Position numbers and translations under genes: made by a program | DNA from: Sphingorhabdus sp. 109 | GTDB taxonomy: Bacteria; Pseudomonadota; Alphaproteobacteria; Sphingomonadales; Sphingomonadaceae | Direction: 5' to 3' | Length of the DNA stretch: 64,000 bases | Assembly (NCBI RefSeq): GCF_902506555.1 | Contig: NZ_LR732707.1 | Location: forward strand, 3,396,421-3,460,420 | Part shown: positions 1 to 8,950 of the stretch, piece by piece | Layout of the letters: every line of letters begins with the position of its first letter | How positions within the stretch are numbered: position 1 is the stretch's first letter | Notes under the pieces: model-generated | What the model was told of the DNA's origin: nothing | Databases searched by the model: none | The model's input: the letters and a program-made list of their open reading frames with translations, nothing else

Positions 1-245
1 CCGGCGGTCGCGGCAATGGCATCGACGTCATCCAGAGACTTTCCTGCTTCGTCGAGTGCTGCGGCAATCAGCGGTGTCAGAATTTCGGCATGGGCGCGCG
101 CGGCGATCTCGGGAACCACGCCGCCATAGGGGGCGTGTTCGGCCTCCTGGCCGGCCAGTTTGTGCGCCAGAATCTCGCGATCAGACGTCACTAGCGCGGC
201 TGCCGTTTCATCGCAGCTCGATTCAATTCCCAAGATCAGGCTCAT
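1..245 (-). CDS. tsaD: tRNA N6-adenosine threonylcarbamoyltransferase TsaD (N-terminal part, cut by window edge)
   Basis: Only the first 81 codons are inside the window; the gene continues leftwards. The reverse strand from the ATG at 245 reads [20 protein letters not shown], the hallmark N-terminus of the Kae1/TsaD/Qri7 family, followed by [17 protein letters not shown]. The family, with TsaB and TsaE, makes the t6A37 modification on tRNAs decoding ANN codons. The gene is divergent from hemC, with 44 bp between the two starts, an arrangement I recall as common in alphaproteobacteria. The metal-binding HxxxH motif of the family lies beyond the window. Confidence 0.93.
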   Translation of the reverse strand, partial: MSLILGIESSCDETAAALVTSDREILAHKLAGQEAEHAPYGGVVPEIAARAHAEILTPLIAAALDEAGKSLDDVDAIAATA

Positions 246-289
246 GACGCTTTTACTTAGGCGCTCAAGCCATTAGGACAAGCGCTATC

Positions 290-1243
290 ATGAGTGAACA
301 CGCCAAAAAAGAAATTCTCGCCGGTCTGGATCGCCCCTTGCGTATCGGTACGCGCCAATCCCCGCTGGCGATGGCGCAGGCGGAAATGACGGCCAATGCG
401 CTGCGTTCCACCCATGGCTGGCGATCGGATCAGGTCGAGCTGGTGCCGATGATTGCTACAGGCGACAGAATTCAGGATCGCGCGCTCGCCGATGTGGGTG
501 GCAAAGCCTTGTGGACCAAGGAGCTGGATCACGCGCTTGGCAACGGTGAAATCGACTGTGCGGTGCACAGCATGAAGGATGTGGAAACCATCCGTCCAGA
601 GGAATTCATCCTCGCCGCGATGCTGGAACGGGCCGATATCCATGACCGGCTGGTTGGAGCGGATTCGATCGATGCGCTGGCCGAATGCGCTATCGTCGGC
701 ACCGCATCCCCGCGCCGCAAGGCGCAGCTTTTGCGGCAGCGGCCCGATCTGGATATCCGTCTGATCCGTGGCAACGTGCAATCCCGGCTGCAGAAAATCG
801 ATAAGGGCGAATATGACGCGACTCTGCTCGCGGCCGCCGGTCTGAAGCGCCTTGATATGGATGATCTGGGCCATGAAATTTCTGACGAAATCATGCTGCC
901 GGCACCGGCACAGGGTGCGATCGGCATCGAGGCCCGATCCAGTGACCCGCATGTCCGAAAGCTGATGCACGCGATCTCTTCGACCAATACATTTCGTGCC
1001 GTCATCGCCGAACGCATGTTTCTGAAACAACTGACCGCAGATTGTCACAGCCCGGTGGCGGCGCTGGCGACGATAGACGGGTCAACCATTCATCTGCGCG
1101 CAGAAATTTTGCTGCCCGATGGATCGGAGCATGTCGAAGGATCATCCACTTTCGATACCGGAGATGTTTCTGCTCCCGCCATATTGGCCGACAAGCTGCT
1201 GGGTCAGGCAAGCGCGGAGCTCAAGGCCATATTTGGCCGATGA
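290..1243 (+). CDS. hemC: Hydroxymethylbilane synthase (porphobilinogen deaminase)
   Basis: A 317-residue cytosolic enzyme that polymerises four porphobilinogens into hydroxymethylbilane for haem synthesis. The sequence shows the family signatures RIGTRQSPLAMAQA near residue 20, VHSMKDVET around residue 90, GTASPRRKAQLL around residue 143 and RGNVQSRLQKID. The conserved cysteine for the dipyrromethane cofactor is in LTADCHSPVAALA near residue 255. The length is normal for the family. Its stop overlaps the start of hemD (ATGA at 1240-1243), so the two are translationally coupled. Confidence 0.97.
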   Translation: MSEHAKKEILAGLDRPLRIGTRQSPLAMAQAEMTANALRSTHGWRSDQVELVPMIATGDRIQDRALADVGGKALWTKELDHALGNGEIDCAVHSMKDVETIRPEEFILAAMLERADIHDRLVGADSIDALAECAIVGTASPRRKAQLLRQRPDLDIRLIRGNVQSRLQKIDKGEYDATLLAAAGLKRLDMDDLGHEISDEIMLPAPAQGAIGIEARSSDPHVRKLMHAISSTNTFRAVIAERMFLKQLTADCHSPVAALATIDGSTIHLRAEILLPDGSEHVEGSSTFDTGDVSAPAILADKLLGQASAELKAIFGR

Positions 1244-1926
1244 CGCTGCCGCTGCTGATCCTCCGGCCGCTGGACGGCGCGCGGCAGACCGAACGGCGAG
1301 CGAAGGATCTGGGGCTGCGAACAGTTGTGGATCCGCTATTCAACGTTGAACCGATTGCATGGACCGCTCCGCTGCCGGAGAATTTTGACGGCTTGCTGCT
1401 GACCAGTGCCAATGCCGTGGCCCATGCAGGAGCCCGCTTGAAATCCTTTAGAACGCTTCCGGTTCTGGCCGTTGGACAAGCGACCGCCCGGGCTGCGGGG
1501 GATGCCGGATTTCATGTTGTGGAAACCGGCAGATCCAGTGGGCAGCAGTTGCTGGATGATCTGCAGGCAGACTGTTACCGCCGCATATTGTGGCTGGCCG
1601 GCGAACAGCATAGCGCGCTCAATCCGGGCGAGCGGGAGATGACAGTCGTTCCGATATATCGCTCGCGGGCCATCGCATTGGGAGAGAAAGCTGTCGCCTG
1701 CCTGAAACAGGAAGCGGCGGTGCTTCTGCACTCGGCGCGGGCGGCAAGGCATCTCGTTGCGGAACTCGAAAGACTGCGCATAACGCCTGACCAGCATCAT
1801 TTACTGGCCTTCTCCGAAAAAGTTGCCGACGCAGCAGGAAGAGGATGGAAAAGCCTGCAGATCGCGGACCGTCCGGATGACGAGTCTTTACTGTCTCTGG
1901 CGACCGGACTATGCCAAAGTGGATAA
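1240..1926 (+). CDS. hemD: Uroporphyrinogen-III synthase
   Basis: A 228-residue protein beginning at the ATG that overlaps the hemC stop (ATGA). A longer reading of the same frame starts inside hemC at 1042, but that extension is only hemC read in another frame. The sequence begins MTLPLLILRPLDGARQTERRA, typical of HemD, with LLLTSANAVAHA around residues 55-65 and VLLHSARAARHLV near residue 165 matching the two-lobed fold. HemD families are poorly conserved, so the assignment rests partly on position directly after hemC. It cyclises hydroxymethylbilane with inversion of ring D. Confidence 0.9.
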   Translation: MTLPLLILRPLDGARQTERRAKDLGLRTVVDPLFNVEPIAWTAPLPENFDGLLLTSANAVAHAGARLKSFRTLPVLAVGQATARAAGDAGFHVVETGRSSGQQLLDDLQADCYRRILWLAGEQHSALNPGEREMTVVPIYRSRAIALGEKAVACLKQEAAVLLHSARAARHLVAELERLRITPDQHHLLAFSEKVADAAGRGWKSLQIADRPDDESLLSLATGLCQSG

Positions 1927-1971
1927 AAATATTTGGTTCGCATTGAGGCCGGGCCGGGAAGGAACGCCGGA

Positions 1972-2940
1972 ATGAGTCGCGATTATGAAAGGCTTTCGCC
2001 ATCTGCTGGCAAGAGCAATTTGACGCGTAATGTCCTGATTTTGATGGTGGTTGCCTTTATCGGCGGGGTGATTTTGACCGGATGGATATTGTCCCGCTAT
2101 AATCCGTTCGACAGCGAATCCGACACTGAAGCTGCGACGGTTGTCGATGGAGATGGCGCACAGGCTGTTGCCGATCCGGCGACCGCGCTGGCCAATCGCA
2201 TTGACGCCGATGGCAGCGTCCTACCGGCGCCGGCACAGACCGCAGAGGCCAGTCCTGCAGCAACCCTGACCCCCGACCTGGAGCGTGCGCTCGCTGTCCG
2301 CGTTGCCGATCTGGAAGACCGTTTGTCGCGGATCAATGTGCAGGCCCAGGCTGCGTCCGGCAATGCGGCCCGGGCCGAGGGTCTGCTGATCGCTTTTGCC
2401 GCTCGGCGGGCGCTGGATCGCGGATCGCCGCTCGGCTATATCGATCCGCAGCTGCGGCTGCGTTTCGGCGACGCCCAGCCCAAGGCGGTGACGACGATTG
2501 TCAACGCCTCCCGTCAGCCGGTGACACTGGAAGAATTGTCTGCTGGGCTGGACGAACTCGGTCCCACGCTGATGACCGGCTCGAGCGGTGCAGGCTTCTG
2601 GGCCGATTTCCAGCGGGAATTGTCGGAACTGTTCGTGATCCGTCGTGAAGGCACCCCCTCGCCGGCGCCGCAACAACGACTGACCCGGGCGAAACGCTAT
2701 GTCGAAACCGGAAATGTCGATGCGGCTATTGCGGAAATAGAGAAACTGGCCGGCGTTCAGGATGATGAAGATGCGGCAGAATGGATGGAAAAGGCGCGCC
2801 GGTATAATGAAGCACGCCGGGCGCTCGACGTCATCGAAACCGCCGCGATCTTGGAGCCGCAGCAATTGCGCACCGCGGAAGGGGAAAAGGTCGACCAGCC
2901 TTCTCCGCTGGCGCCGGCCGCGCCGATACCGGCACCCTAG
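1972..2940 (+). CDS. Mitofilin-like (COG4223-type) inner-membrane protein
   Basis: About 322 residues starting at the ATG at 1972, preceded by a GGAAGGA-type ribosome site; an upstream TTG at 1933 is in frame but less likely. A short cytoplasmic N-terminus precedes one membrane segment (about residues 18-40, NVLILMVVAFIGGVILTGW). An Ala/Pro/Asp-rich linker and a helical periplasmic domain follow. The domain, with VADLEDRLSRINVQAQAA and a C-terminal segment with PAPQQRLTRAKRYVETGNVDAA, resembles the alphaproteobacterial mitofilin-like protein encoded after hemD. In the family this is thought to shape the inner membrane; here the role is inferred from similarity and position. It ends four bases into the convergent thioesterase gene. 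Confidence 0.75.
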   Translation: MSRDYERLSPSAGKSNLTRNVLILMVVAFIGGVILTGWILSRYNPFDSESDTEAATVVDGDGAQAVADPATALANRIDADGSVLPAPAQTAEASPAATLTPDLERALAVRVADLEDRLSRINVQAQAASGNAARAEGLLIAFAARRALDRGSPLGYIDPQLRLRFGDAQPKAVTTIVNASRQPVTLEELSAGLDELGPTLMTGSSGAGFWADFQRELSELFVIRREGTPSPAPQQRLTRAKRYVETGNVDAAIAEIEKLAGVQDDEDAAEWMEKARRYNEARRALDVIETAAILEPQQLRTAEGEKVDQPSPLAPAAPIPAP

Positions 2941-3344
2941 TCATTCAGGAATAGATCTGCGAGCGCATTGGGGACGCGGACCGCCCGGCCCTTGTCCCTG
3001 TCAATAATCGCCCAGTTGGTTTTTGCGATCACCTTGATCTTGTCATCCGGGCCCGTGAAGCAGACATTGCGCCAGAAGCGCGCACCCCTGGGCGGGTCGG
3101 AAATCCACGTATGTCCGGTGACCGTGTCGCCGGCCCCGACATTGCCGCGATAGTCGATTTCGTGCCGGGTCACGACCCAGATATATTGATCGATCGCGTC
3201 TTTCGGGGCGACGGCGTTCCAATGGGCTGTCGCCATATCCTGAATCCAGCGCACCCACACCGCATTATTGACATGACCCAGTTCGTCTATGTCTTCGCAT
3301 TGAGCGGTGATCGAGAGGGTAAAGGCCGTTTCCGGTGGTATCAC
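2937..3344 (-). CDS. Acyl-CoA thioesterase, 4HBT hot-dog family
   Basis: About 135 residues if started at the GTG at 3344, whose bases overlap the stop of the upstream peptidase gene (GTGA). Another GTG at 3365 would add seven residues. The protein has the hot-dog signature DELGHVNNAVWVRWIQDMAT, the helix-entry motif of 4-hydroxybenzoyl-CoA-type thioesterases. It also has HEIDYRGNVGAGDTV and GARFWRNVCFTGPD further on. It should hydrolyse acyl-CoA thioesters in the cytoplasm; the substrate cannot be told. The overlap implies co-translation with the S9 peptidase, but no functional link is obvious. Confidence 0.85.
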   Translation of the reverse strand: MIPPETAFTLSITAQCEDIDELGHVNNAVWVRWIQDMATAHWNAVAPKDAIDQYIWVVTRHEIDYRGNVGAGDTVTGHTWISDPPRGARFWRNVCFTGPDDKIKVIAKTNWAIIDRDKGRAVRVPNALADLFLND

Positions 3345-5503
3345 TCGGCCACCCCCATTTGCCACAGGATGAAGGCGAATTCCTCGGCGGTTTCCTCCAG
3401 TGCATTCCAGCGTCCGGATTTGCCGCCGTGGCCAGCGCCCATATTGGTCTTCAGCAACAGCATATTATCGTCGGTCTTGGTGGCGCGCAGCCTGGCGGTC
3501 CATTTTGCCGGTTCCCAATAGGTCACGCGCGGATCATTGAGTCCGCCGGTGATCAGCATCGGCGGATAGGCCTGCGCCGTCACATTGTCATAGGGCGAAT
3601 AGCTGCGGATATATTCAAACGCTGCCTTGTCGGTTATCGGGTTGCCCCATTCCGGCCATTCACCGGGGGTCAGCGGCAGACTCTCGTCCTGCATGGTGTT
3701 GAGCACATCGACAAAGGGCACATGCGCGACCACCGCGCCCCATAGTTCGGGATCGCTGTTGACGATCGCTCCCATCAGCTCGCCGCCGGCAGAGCCGCCT
3801 GATGCGGTGATCCGGCCTTCGCTGCTATAGCCCTGTGCAATCAGTCCCTTGGCGACATCGACGAAATCGTTAAAAGTATTGGTCCGCTTGGTCAGCTTGC
3901 CGTCCAGATACCAGTTCCGGCCCAGGTCATCACCACCGCGGATATGGGCAATCGCATAGACAAAGCCGCGATCAACCAGACTGAGCCGCGTGGTGGAGAA
4001 GCTTGGCGGCACAGCATAGCCATAGGCACCGTAGGAATAGAGGTGAAGCGGCGCGCTGCCGTCGAGTCTGGTCTCGTTGTGATAGACCAGCGACACGGGC
4101 ACCATCGTACCGTCGCGTACTTCGATCATCAGCCGCTCGGTGACGTATTGGCTGGCATCATAGCCCGACGGGATTTCCTGTACCTTGAGCGTTTCGAGCG
4201 ACTGGTCGCTAAGGTGATAGTCAAAGACGGTGGCTGGCGTGACCATCGAATCATAGCTGAGCCGCAGCTTGGAGACTTCATATTCCGGATTGTCGTCGAG
4301 CCCGGCGCTGTAGCTTGCCTCGGGGAAGGCGATGCGCTGGACCTTGGCGGGATCGTCATAGGACCGAATTTCGACCTGATCGAGGCCGTTTTCGCGGCCC
4401 TCGGTGACATAGAAGTCCTTGAAGGTAGAGACGTCGGTCAGATAAAATTCGTCCGAACCGTCAATCAGGGTCGTCCAATTGTCGGGATCGGCGACCGGTG
4501 CCGTCGCCAGCCGGAAATTCACATGCTCGTCATTGGTCAGGATATAGAGCGTATCGTCATGCTCCTCGACCTCATATTCGCGACTGGTCTTCCGTGCGGA
4601 CACCAGAATGGGGTCGGCCAGCGGATTGTCCGTTGGCAGCAGCCGCACTTCGCTGGTTTCGTGATCACCGGTGGAGATCACGATATATTTTTCCGAATGG
4701 GTGAGGCCGATGCCGACGCGAAAGCCCTCGTCATCCTCGTGATAAAGCTCGACATCGTCGGCAATGTCGGTGCCCAGAACATGCAGCCGCGCGTTGTCGG
4801 TGCGCCATTGTTCATTGGCGAGGCCGTAGAGCAGCATTTTGGAGTCGGCGGACCAGACCAGACTCGACAGGGTGCCGGGAATGATGTCGGGCAGTAATTC
4901 GCCGCTCGCCAGGTCCTTGATCCGCGCCTCGAACCGCTCGGACCCATTATCATCATAGGAATAAGCCAGCAGACGGCCGTCGGGGGATACCGATGCCGCG
5001 CCCAGCCGGAAATATTCCTTGCCTTCGGCCAGAACATTCTCGTCCAGCATCAGCTGATTTTCGTCGCCCGAAACCGCTTTGCGCCAGTGCTGGCGATATT
5101 GCATACCTTCTTCGAACTTGCTCCAGTAGAGCCAGTCGCCGTCCTTTTGTGGCACCGAACTGTCGTCTTCCCTGATCCGCGCCTTCATTTCGGCGAACAG
5201 GGATTTGGTCAGCTCTTTCCGGTCTTCCATATTCTGTTCGAACCAGCGGTTTTCCGCTTTTAGATAATCGAGCACATCTTCATCATCGACAGTGGGATAG
5301 CCTTGGTCTTTCAGCCAGTGATAAGGGTCGCTCACTGTGTAGCCGTGGCGTTGGTAGCTGTAGGGCCGCCGATCGGCGGTCGGAGGTTTTTCCATTTTTT
5401 CGGTCATGGTCTTTTCTGTTTCCGTTTGAGCGATGGCAGCAGCCGGTGAAAGGGCTGGGACCAAAATGGTGATTGCCATCAGTGAGAAGAATATCTGTTT
5501 CAT
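3341..5503 (-). CDS. Secreted S9A prolyl oligopeptidase / protease II-like
   Basis: A 720-residue serine peptidase with an N-terminal signal peptide (MKQIFFSLMAITILVPALSP, cleavage near AIAQ). A seven-bladed propeller region (about 80-430) precedes an alpha/beta-hydrolase domain. The catalytic triad is visible: Ser about 571 in TASGGSAGGELMGA, Asp about 657 in GGLNDPRVTYW and His about 692 in GAGHGGKSGR. The sequence PYSYQRHGYTVSDPYHWLKD near the N-terminus is typical of oligopeptidase B-type enzymes, which cleave short peptides after basic residues or proline. The signal peptide suggests a periplasmic protein, unlike the cytosolic E. coli PtrB. Confidence 0.92.
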   Translation of the reverse strand: MKQIFFSLMAITILVPALSPAAAIAQTETEKTMTEKMEKPPTADRRPYSYQRHGYTVSDPYHWLKDQGYPTVDDEDVLDYLKAENRWFEQNMEDRKELTKSLFAEMKARIREDDSSVPQKDGDWLYWSKFEEGMQYRQHWRKAVSGDENQLMLDENVLAEGKEYFRLGAASVSPDGRLLAYSYDDNGSERFEARIKDLASGELLPDIIPGTLSSLVWSADSKMLLYGLANEQWRTDNARLHVLGTDIADDVELYHEDDEGFRVGIGLTHSEKYIVISTGDHETSEVRLLPTDNPLADPILVSARKTSREYEVEEHDDTLYILTNDEHVNFRLATAPVADPDNWTTLIDGSDEFYLTDVSTFKDFYVTEGRENGLDQVEIRSYDDPAKVQRIAFPEASYSAGLDDNPEYEVSKLRLSYDSMVTPATVFDYHLSDQSLETLKVQEIPSGYDASQYVTERLMIEVRDGTMVPVSLVYHNETRLDGSAPLHLYSYGAYGYAVPPSFSTTRLSLVDRGFVYAIAHIRGGDDLGRNWYLDGKLTKRTNTFNDFVDVAKGLIAQGYSSEGRITASGGSAGGELMGAIVNSDPELWGAVVAHVPFVDVLNTMQDESLPLTPGEWPEWGNPITDKAAFEYIRSYSPYDNVTAQAYPPMLITGGLNDPRVTYWEPAKWTARLRATKTDDNMLLLKTNMGAGHGGKSGRWNALEETAEEFAFILWQMGVAE

Positions 5504-5597
5504 GACGCCTCTTTCGGGGAATTGGGTGGCGGAAAACGTCTAGAATACCTATGTGTTTGGCAAGCATCTAATTCAAGGAGTTTCACAGCCGGTGTTG

Positions 5598-7379
5598 ATG
5601 TCTACCTACGAAGCCCGCCTCAAGGCGTTGCGGGAACAAATGCAAAAAGACGGTCTCGACGGCTTTGTCGTGCCGATCTGTGACGAGCATATGAGCGAAT
5701 ATGTCGGCGAATATGCGCAGCGGCTGGCATGGCTCACCGGCTTTGGCGGCTCTGCCGGCACTGCGATCGTGCTGAAAGACAAGGCCGCGATGTTTATTGA
5801 CGGGCGCTATGTCGTGCAGGTCCGCGACCAGGTCGACGGGAAGCTTTACGGATATGTCAATATAGCGGACCAGAAGCCGCACGAGTGGCTGGCTGTCAAT
5901 GCGCCGCAAGGCTCCAGAATTGGCTATGACAGCTGGCTGCACACCCGCGAATGGGCGGAAACGGCCAGCAAGGCGTTGACCAAGTCGGGTGCGGAACTGG
6001 TCGCAGTGCAGCACAACCCCGTCGACGCGGTCTGGGAAGATCAGCCGCCGCGGTCTCCAGAGAAGCTCACGGTGCATAGCGATCAATATGCCGGAAAATC
6101 AGCGCGCGACAAGCGGCGGGATGTCGCGACATGGCTTAAGGACAAGGGCTATGATGCCACCGTCATCGCGGCGCTGGATTCGGTCGCCTGGTTCTTCAAC
6201 ATTCGCGGCAAGGATATCGCCAATACGCCGGTGCCTCTGGCCTATGCAATCGTGCGCGCAGACGAAACAGCGACCCTGTTTGTTGCGCCGGAAAAGCTGA
6301 CCGACGTAGTGCGCGATCATCTTGGCAATCAGGTCGAGATTCGCGACTATGACGAACTGGCCGACGCCCTGTCGGACATGGCCGGCCAAACCGTTGCGGT
6401 TGATCCCGAGCGTTCCGTTGCCGCCATTTTCGAGGCGCTCGACAATGCCGGAGCGAAAATCGTCAAGGATCGCGATCCGACCATTCTCGCCAAGGCGATC
6501 AAGAATGAATCCGAAATTGCCGGCCACAAGGCGGCGCAGAAGCGCGATGGCGCAGCGCTGACCAAATTCCTGCACTGGATGGCGAACGAGGCTCCCAAGG
6601 GCGGACTGGACGAATTGTCGGCCGCCGCCCGGTTGCGCCAGTTTCGCGAAGAAAATTCCGAGTTGAAGGATCTCTCGTTCAACACGATTTCTGCCGCTGG
6701 CGACCACGGCGCGCTGCCGCATTATAGCGTGAACGAGGAAACCAATCAGCCGATCGAAATGAACTCCCTCTACCTGGTCGACAGCGGCGGGCAATATCTC
6801 GACGGCACCACCGATGTCACCCGCGTGGTTGCTGTCGGCGAGCCGACCGCGGAAATGCGCAAGCGTTATACCCAGGTGCTGCAGGGCCATATCGCTCTCG
6901 ATCAGGCGGTGATCACCAAGGGAACGACCGGCGGGCAGCTCGACATATTGGCCCGCCAATATCTCTGGGCCGATGGCGTGGACTATGGCCATGGTACCGG
7001 TCACGGCGTCGGCAGCTATCTATCGGTACACGAAGGACCGCAGCGGATATCCGGCGCAGGCGGTCTGAGCGAAGCGCTGCAGCCGGGCATGATCCTGTCC
7101 AACGAGCCGGGCTATTACAAGGCTGGCGAATTTGGTATCCGCATCGAGAATCTTCTCCTCGTCGAGGAACGGGAGATTGAAGGCGGTGAACAGGTGATGC
7201 TCGGCTTCGAGACGCTGACCTTTGCGCCGCTCGAGCGGAAGCTGATCGAGGTCGACAGGCTCTCGCAAAACCAGCGCCAGTGGGTTGATGGCTATCATGC
7301 CAAGGTCCGTGCGGTGATCGCGCCGCAGCTGGATGGTGAGGCGCTGGAGTGGTTGGAGGCACAGACGGCTCCGCTCTGA
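5598..7379 (+). CDS. pepP: Xaa-Pro aminopeptidase (M24B, aminopeptidase P)
   Basis: About 593 residues from the ATG at 5598. In-frame GTG (5592) and TTG (5595) codons just upstream, nearer the AAGGAG at 5575-5580, are possible starts. It has the three-domain architecture of long aminopeptidase P: two creatinase N-domains (MSTYEARLKALREQM and LAWLTGFGGSAGTAIV) and a C-terminal pita-bread domain. Metal ligands are seen in LVDSGGQYLDGTTDVTR (two Asp), GHGTGHGVGSYLSVHEGP (His) and SNEPGYYKAGEFGIRIENLL (two Glu). It removes N-terminal residues before proline and probably works with the divergent S9 peptidase in using proline peptides. No signal peptide, so cytosolic. Confidence 0.93.
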   Translation: MSTYEARLKALREQMQKDGLDGFVVPICDEHMSEYVGEYAQRLAWLTGFGGSAGTAIVLKDKAAMFIDGRYVVQVRDQVDGKLYGYVNIADQKPHEWLAVNAPQGSRIGYDSWLHTREWAETASKALTKSGAELVAVQHNPVDAVWEDQPPRSPEKLTVHSDQYAGKSARDKRRDVATWLKDKGYDATVIAALDSVAWFFNIRGKDIANTPVPLAYAIVRADETATLFVAPEKLTDVVRDHLGNQVEIRDYDELADALSDMAGQTVAVDPERSVAAIFEALDNAGAKIVKDRDPTILAKAIKNESEIAGHKAAQKRDGAALTKFLHWMANEAPKGGLDELSAAARLRQFREENSELKDLSFNTISAAGDHGALPHYSVNEETNQPIEMNSLYLVDSGGQYLDGTTDVTRVVAVGEPTAEMRKRYTQVLQGHIALDQAVITKGTTGGQLDILARQYLWADGVDYGHGTGHGVGSYLSVHEGPQRISGAGGLSEALQPGMILSNEPGYYKAGEFGIRIENLLLVEEREIEGGEQVMLGFETLTFAPLERKLIEVDRLSQNQRQWVDGYHAKVRAVIAPQLDGEALEWLEAQTAPL

Positions 7380-7439
7380 GCCGGTTGACTCGACCGGTAT
7401 GTTCCCGTAATGTTCTCTCTTGTACGAGGAGGGAAGATT

Positions 7440-7826
7440 ATGATCGGCTATGTAACATTGGGCACCAATGATCTGGAGAAGGCGGCGCAATTCTATGATG
7501 CGCTCGCCGGCGAAATGGGTTTCGGGCGGATGATGGATACCGACCAGTTCATCGCCTGGGGCGAAATGGGCGGTGCGCCCGGAATTGCCGCGACCATACC
7601 CTTTGACGGACAGTCCGCCAGCGTTGGCAATGGCGTGATGGTTGCGCTGGAAGTAAAGGACATAGAGCAGGTGCAGCGGCTCCACGATATCGCGCTCGCC
7701 AATGGCGGTAGCGACGAGGGCGCGCCGGGGCCGCGCGGCGACGAGGGCTTCTACGCCGGTTATTTCCGTGATCCCGACGGCAACAAGCTCAACGCCTTTT
7801 GCATGACCGCAGCCAAAGCCGGTTGA
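7440..7826 (+). CDS. VOC (glyoxalase/bleomycin-resistance fold) family protein
   Basis: A 128-residue single-domain protein. The start at 7440 is set by the strong GAGGAGGGAAG ribosome site just before it. It begins MIGYVTLGTNDLEKAAQFYD and ends with GFYAGYFRDPDGNKLNAFC, the paired beta-alpha-beta-beta-beta modules of the vicinal-oxygen-chelate superfamily. Members include glyoxalase I, dioxygenases and resistance proteins. Many short members like this have no assigned reaction, and none can be assigned here. Confidence 0.85.
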   Translation: MIGYVTLGTNDLEKAAQFYDALAGEMGFGRMMDTDQFIAWGEMGGAPGIAATIPFDGQSASVGNGVMVALEVKDIEQVQRLHDIALANGGSDEGAPGPRGDEGFYAGYFRDPDGNKLNAFCMTAAKAG

Positions 7827-7859
7827 CAGCCAGACGGCGCTGGGGAAAGAGCCAGCGCC

Positions 7860-8351
7860 ATGACTGAACCAAAAAACCTCCGCGACGGCTTTCGCCTGAT
7901 CACACCGATTCGCGTGCGCTATGCCGAATGCGATTTACAGGGCATCGTTTTCAACGCCCATTATCTTGCTTTCGCGGATGTCGGCATGACCGAATATATG
8001 CGCGCGCTGGTGGCTGCGGACAGACCGCAGGACGAGCGTGATATGCTTGGCAGTTTCACGCGGCATTTCGGCGGTGATAACTGGGTGCGTCACGCCGATG
8101 TCGATTATCGCGCGTCGGCAATGGCCGATGACCTTCTCGACATAGCGGTGCGAATCACCCGATTCGGCCGCACCAGCTATTCGCTACTCGTCCATCTGCT
8201 GCGCGCCGACGAACTGATCAATGTGGTGAAGCTGACCTATGTCTGGTTTGATCCGGCTACCGGCGAGGTGGTGCCGGTCGCCACGAAATTTATCGACGCG
8301 GTCAATGATTTCGAGCTCATCAAGCCGGAACGGACGGTGATGAACGCCTAG
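7860..8351 (+). CDS. YbgC-like acyl-CoA thioesterase (4HBT family)
   Basis: A 163-residue hot-dog protein. The motif RVRYAECDLQGIVFNAHYLAFADVGMTEYMRAL near residues 17-50 is the YbgC/FadM signature, with the catalytic Asp in ECD. It begins 34 bp after the VOC gene on the same strand. It hydrolyses acyl-CoA thioesters; the chain length is unknown. The two thioesterase genes of this window are not close paralogues, since the motif surroundings differ. Confidence 0.88.
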   Translation: MTEPKNLRDGFRLITPIRVRYAECDLQGIVFNAHYLAFADVGMTEYMRALVAADRPQDERDMLGSFTRHFGGDNWVRHADVDYRASAMADDLLDIAVRITRFGRTSYSLLVHLLRADELINVVKLTYVWFDPATGEVVPVATKFIDAVNDFELIKPERTVMNA

Positions 8352-8366
8352 TTTGCGATTCCCGGG

Positions 8367-8513
8367 CTAGGCTTTGGTTTCAACCTCGTCTGGCCCCATC
8401 TGTTTTGCCTGGGCCTTGCGGAGACGCAGATTGGCGCGCAGCTGTGCTGCCAATCGCTCGGCTTTCTCCGCTTCCTTGCGCTTTTTTTCGGATTTCGGCT
8501 GGGGTTTTGGCAT
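8367..8513 (-). CDS. Small basic, Lys/Arg/Glu-rich hypothetical protein
   Basis: A 48-residue protein MPKPQPKSEKKRKEAEKAER... ending in GPDEVETKA. It is highly charged, with a probable single alpha-helix or coiled-coil in residues 7-35 and no membrane segment. It lies between a thioesterase gene and tRNA-Thr on the opposite strand. The frame stays open for 70 more codons upstream, but that extension runs through tRNA-Thr, so the internal ATG at 8513 is chosen. I do not recognise a function; it may be a lineage-specific small protein. Confidence 0.5.
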   Translation of the reverse strand: MPKPQPKSEKKRKEAEKAERLAAQLRANLRLRKAQAKQMGPDEVETKA

Positions 8514-8644
8514 GGCTTCTGATTGCATTATCCGGGGAAAAACGCAACTCCGCTTGACAAGATCGCACGCATTTGGTCTTAGCGCGTCGGTTCGGTCGAA
8601 ACCGCCCGGTCGGGCGGCTGGCGCCGACACCTCAAAATGGTCCG

Positions 8645-8719
8645 GCTGCTGTAGCTCAGTGGTAGAGCGCGTCATTGGTAATGACGAGGTCGAGAGTTCA
8701 ATTCTCTCTAGCAGCACCA
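8645..8719 (+). tRNA. tRNA-Thr (anticodon GGT)
   Basis: A 75-nt cloverleaf including the encoded CCA. The acceptor stem GCTGCTG pairs with TAGCAGC (one G-T), followed by discriminator A8716 and CCA at 8717-8719. The D-arm is GCTCAGTGGTAGAGC. The anticodon stem GTCAT/ATGAC encloses TTGGTAA, giving anticodon GGT. The T-arm is GAGAGTTCAATTCTCTC. The 3' end is the start of a 14-bp direct repeat (see repeats), and mobile-element debris lies downstream, as expected at a tRNA used as an integration site. Confidence 0.96.
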
Positions 8720-8727
8720 CCATTTTT
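8714..8727 (+). repeat. 14-bp direct repeat, copy 1 (3' end of tRNA-Thr)
   Basis: GCACCACCATTTTT begins in the last acceptor-stem bases of tRNA-Thr and runs through the CCA. The identical word recurs at 9154-9167 in the same orientation, 440 bp downstream. A duplicated tRNA 3' end is the usual footprint of an integrated element (attL/attR-like). The repeat is short, so chance or an old scar are both possible. Confidence 0.5.
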
Positions 8728-8783
8728 ATTCTTTTATATCAATTACTTAGCCTCAGGGCTGCCCTCTAATATAGTCCCGCAAT

Positions 8784-8950
8784 GTCCGGGGGTTACGCGC
8801 CGTTGGTGCAACGGCTGCGGTGCCAGAGACGCTCTGGAAGCCGCGGATATACTGAGTTATCACGGATTATCTCTATGGCCCAAATATTGGAGTCCAGATG
8901 CAGATGGATGGATTTGGCGTAGAGATCATTTTCGGGGAGGCTTCTCCCCT
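8784..8950 (+). repeat. Diverged 167-bp repeat, copy 1
   Basis: It aligns without gaps to 27490-27656, exactly 18,706 bp downstream in the same orientation. My count over the first 160 positions gives about 123 identities (77%). In one shared frame both copies encode similar peptide stretches, including CNG, ARDALE, ADI, LSLW and DADGWI. The best-conserved DNA blocks are CAGAGACGCT and GATTATCTCTATGG. Whether this is a decayed coding sequence or a repeated non-coding unit cannot be decided by eye. Confidence 0.75.

Noticed and set aside
257..1048. 263-codon minus-strand frame over hemC
   Set aside because: Antisense to hemC, which has unmistakable family motifs in the other direction.
3944..4897. 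317-codon plus-strand frame over the S9 peptidase
   Set aside because: Antisense shadow; the peptidase frame has a signal peptide and complete catalytic triad.
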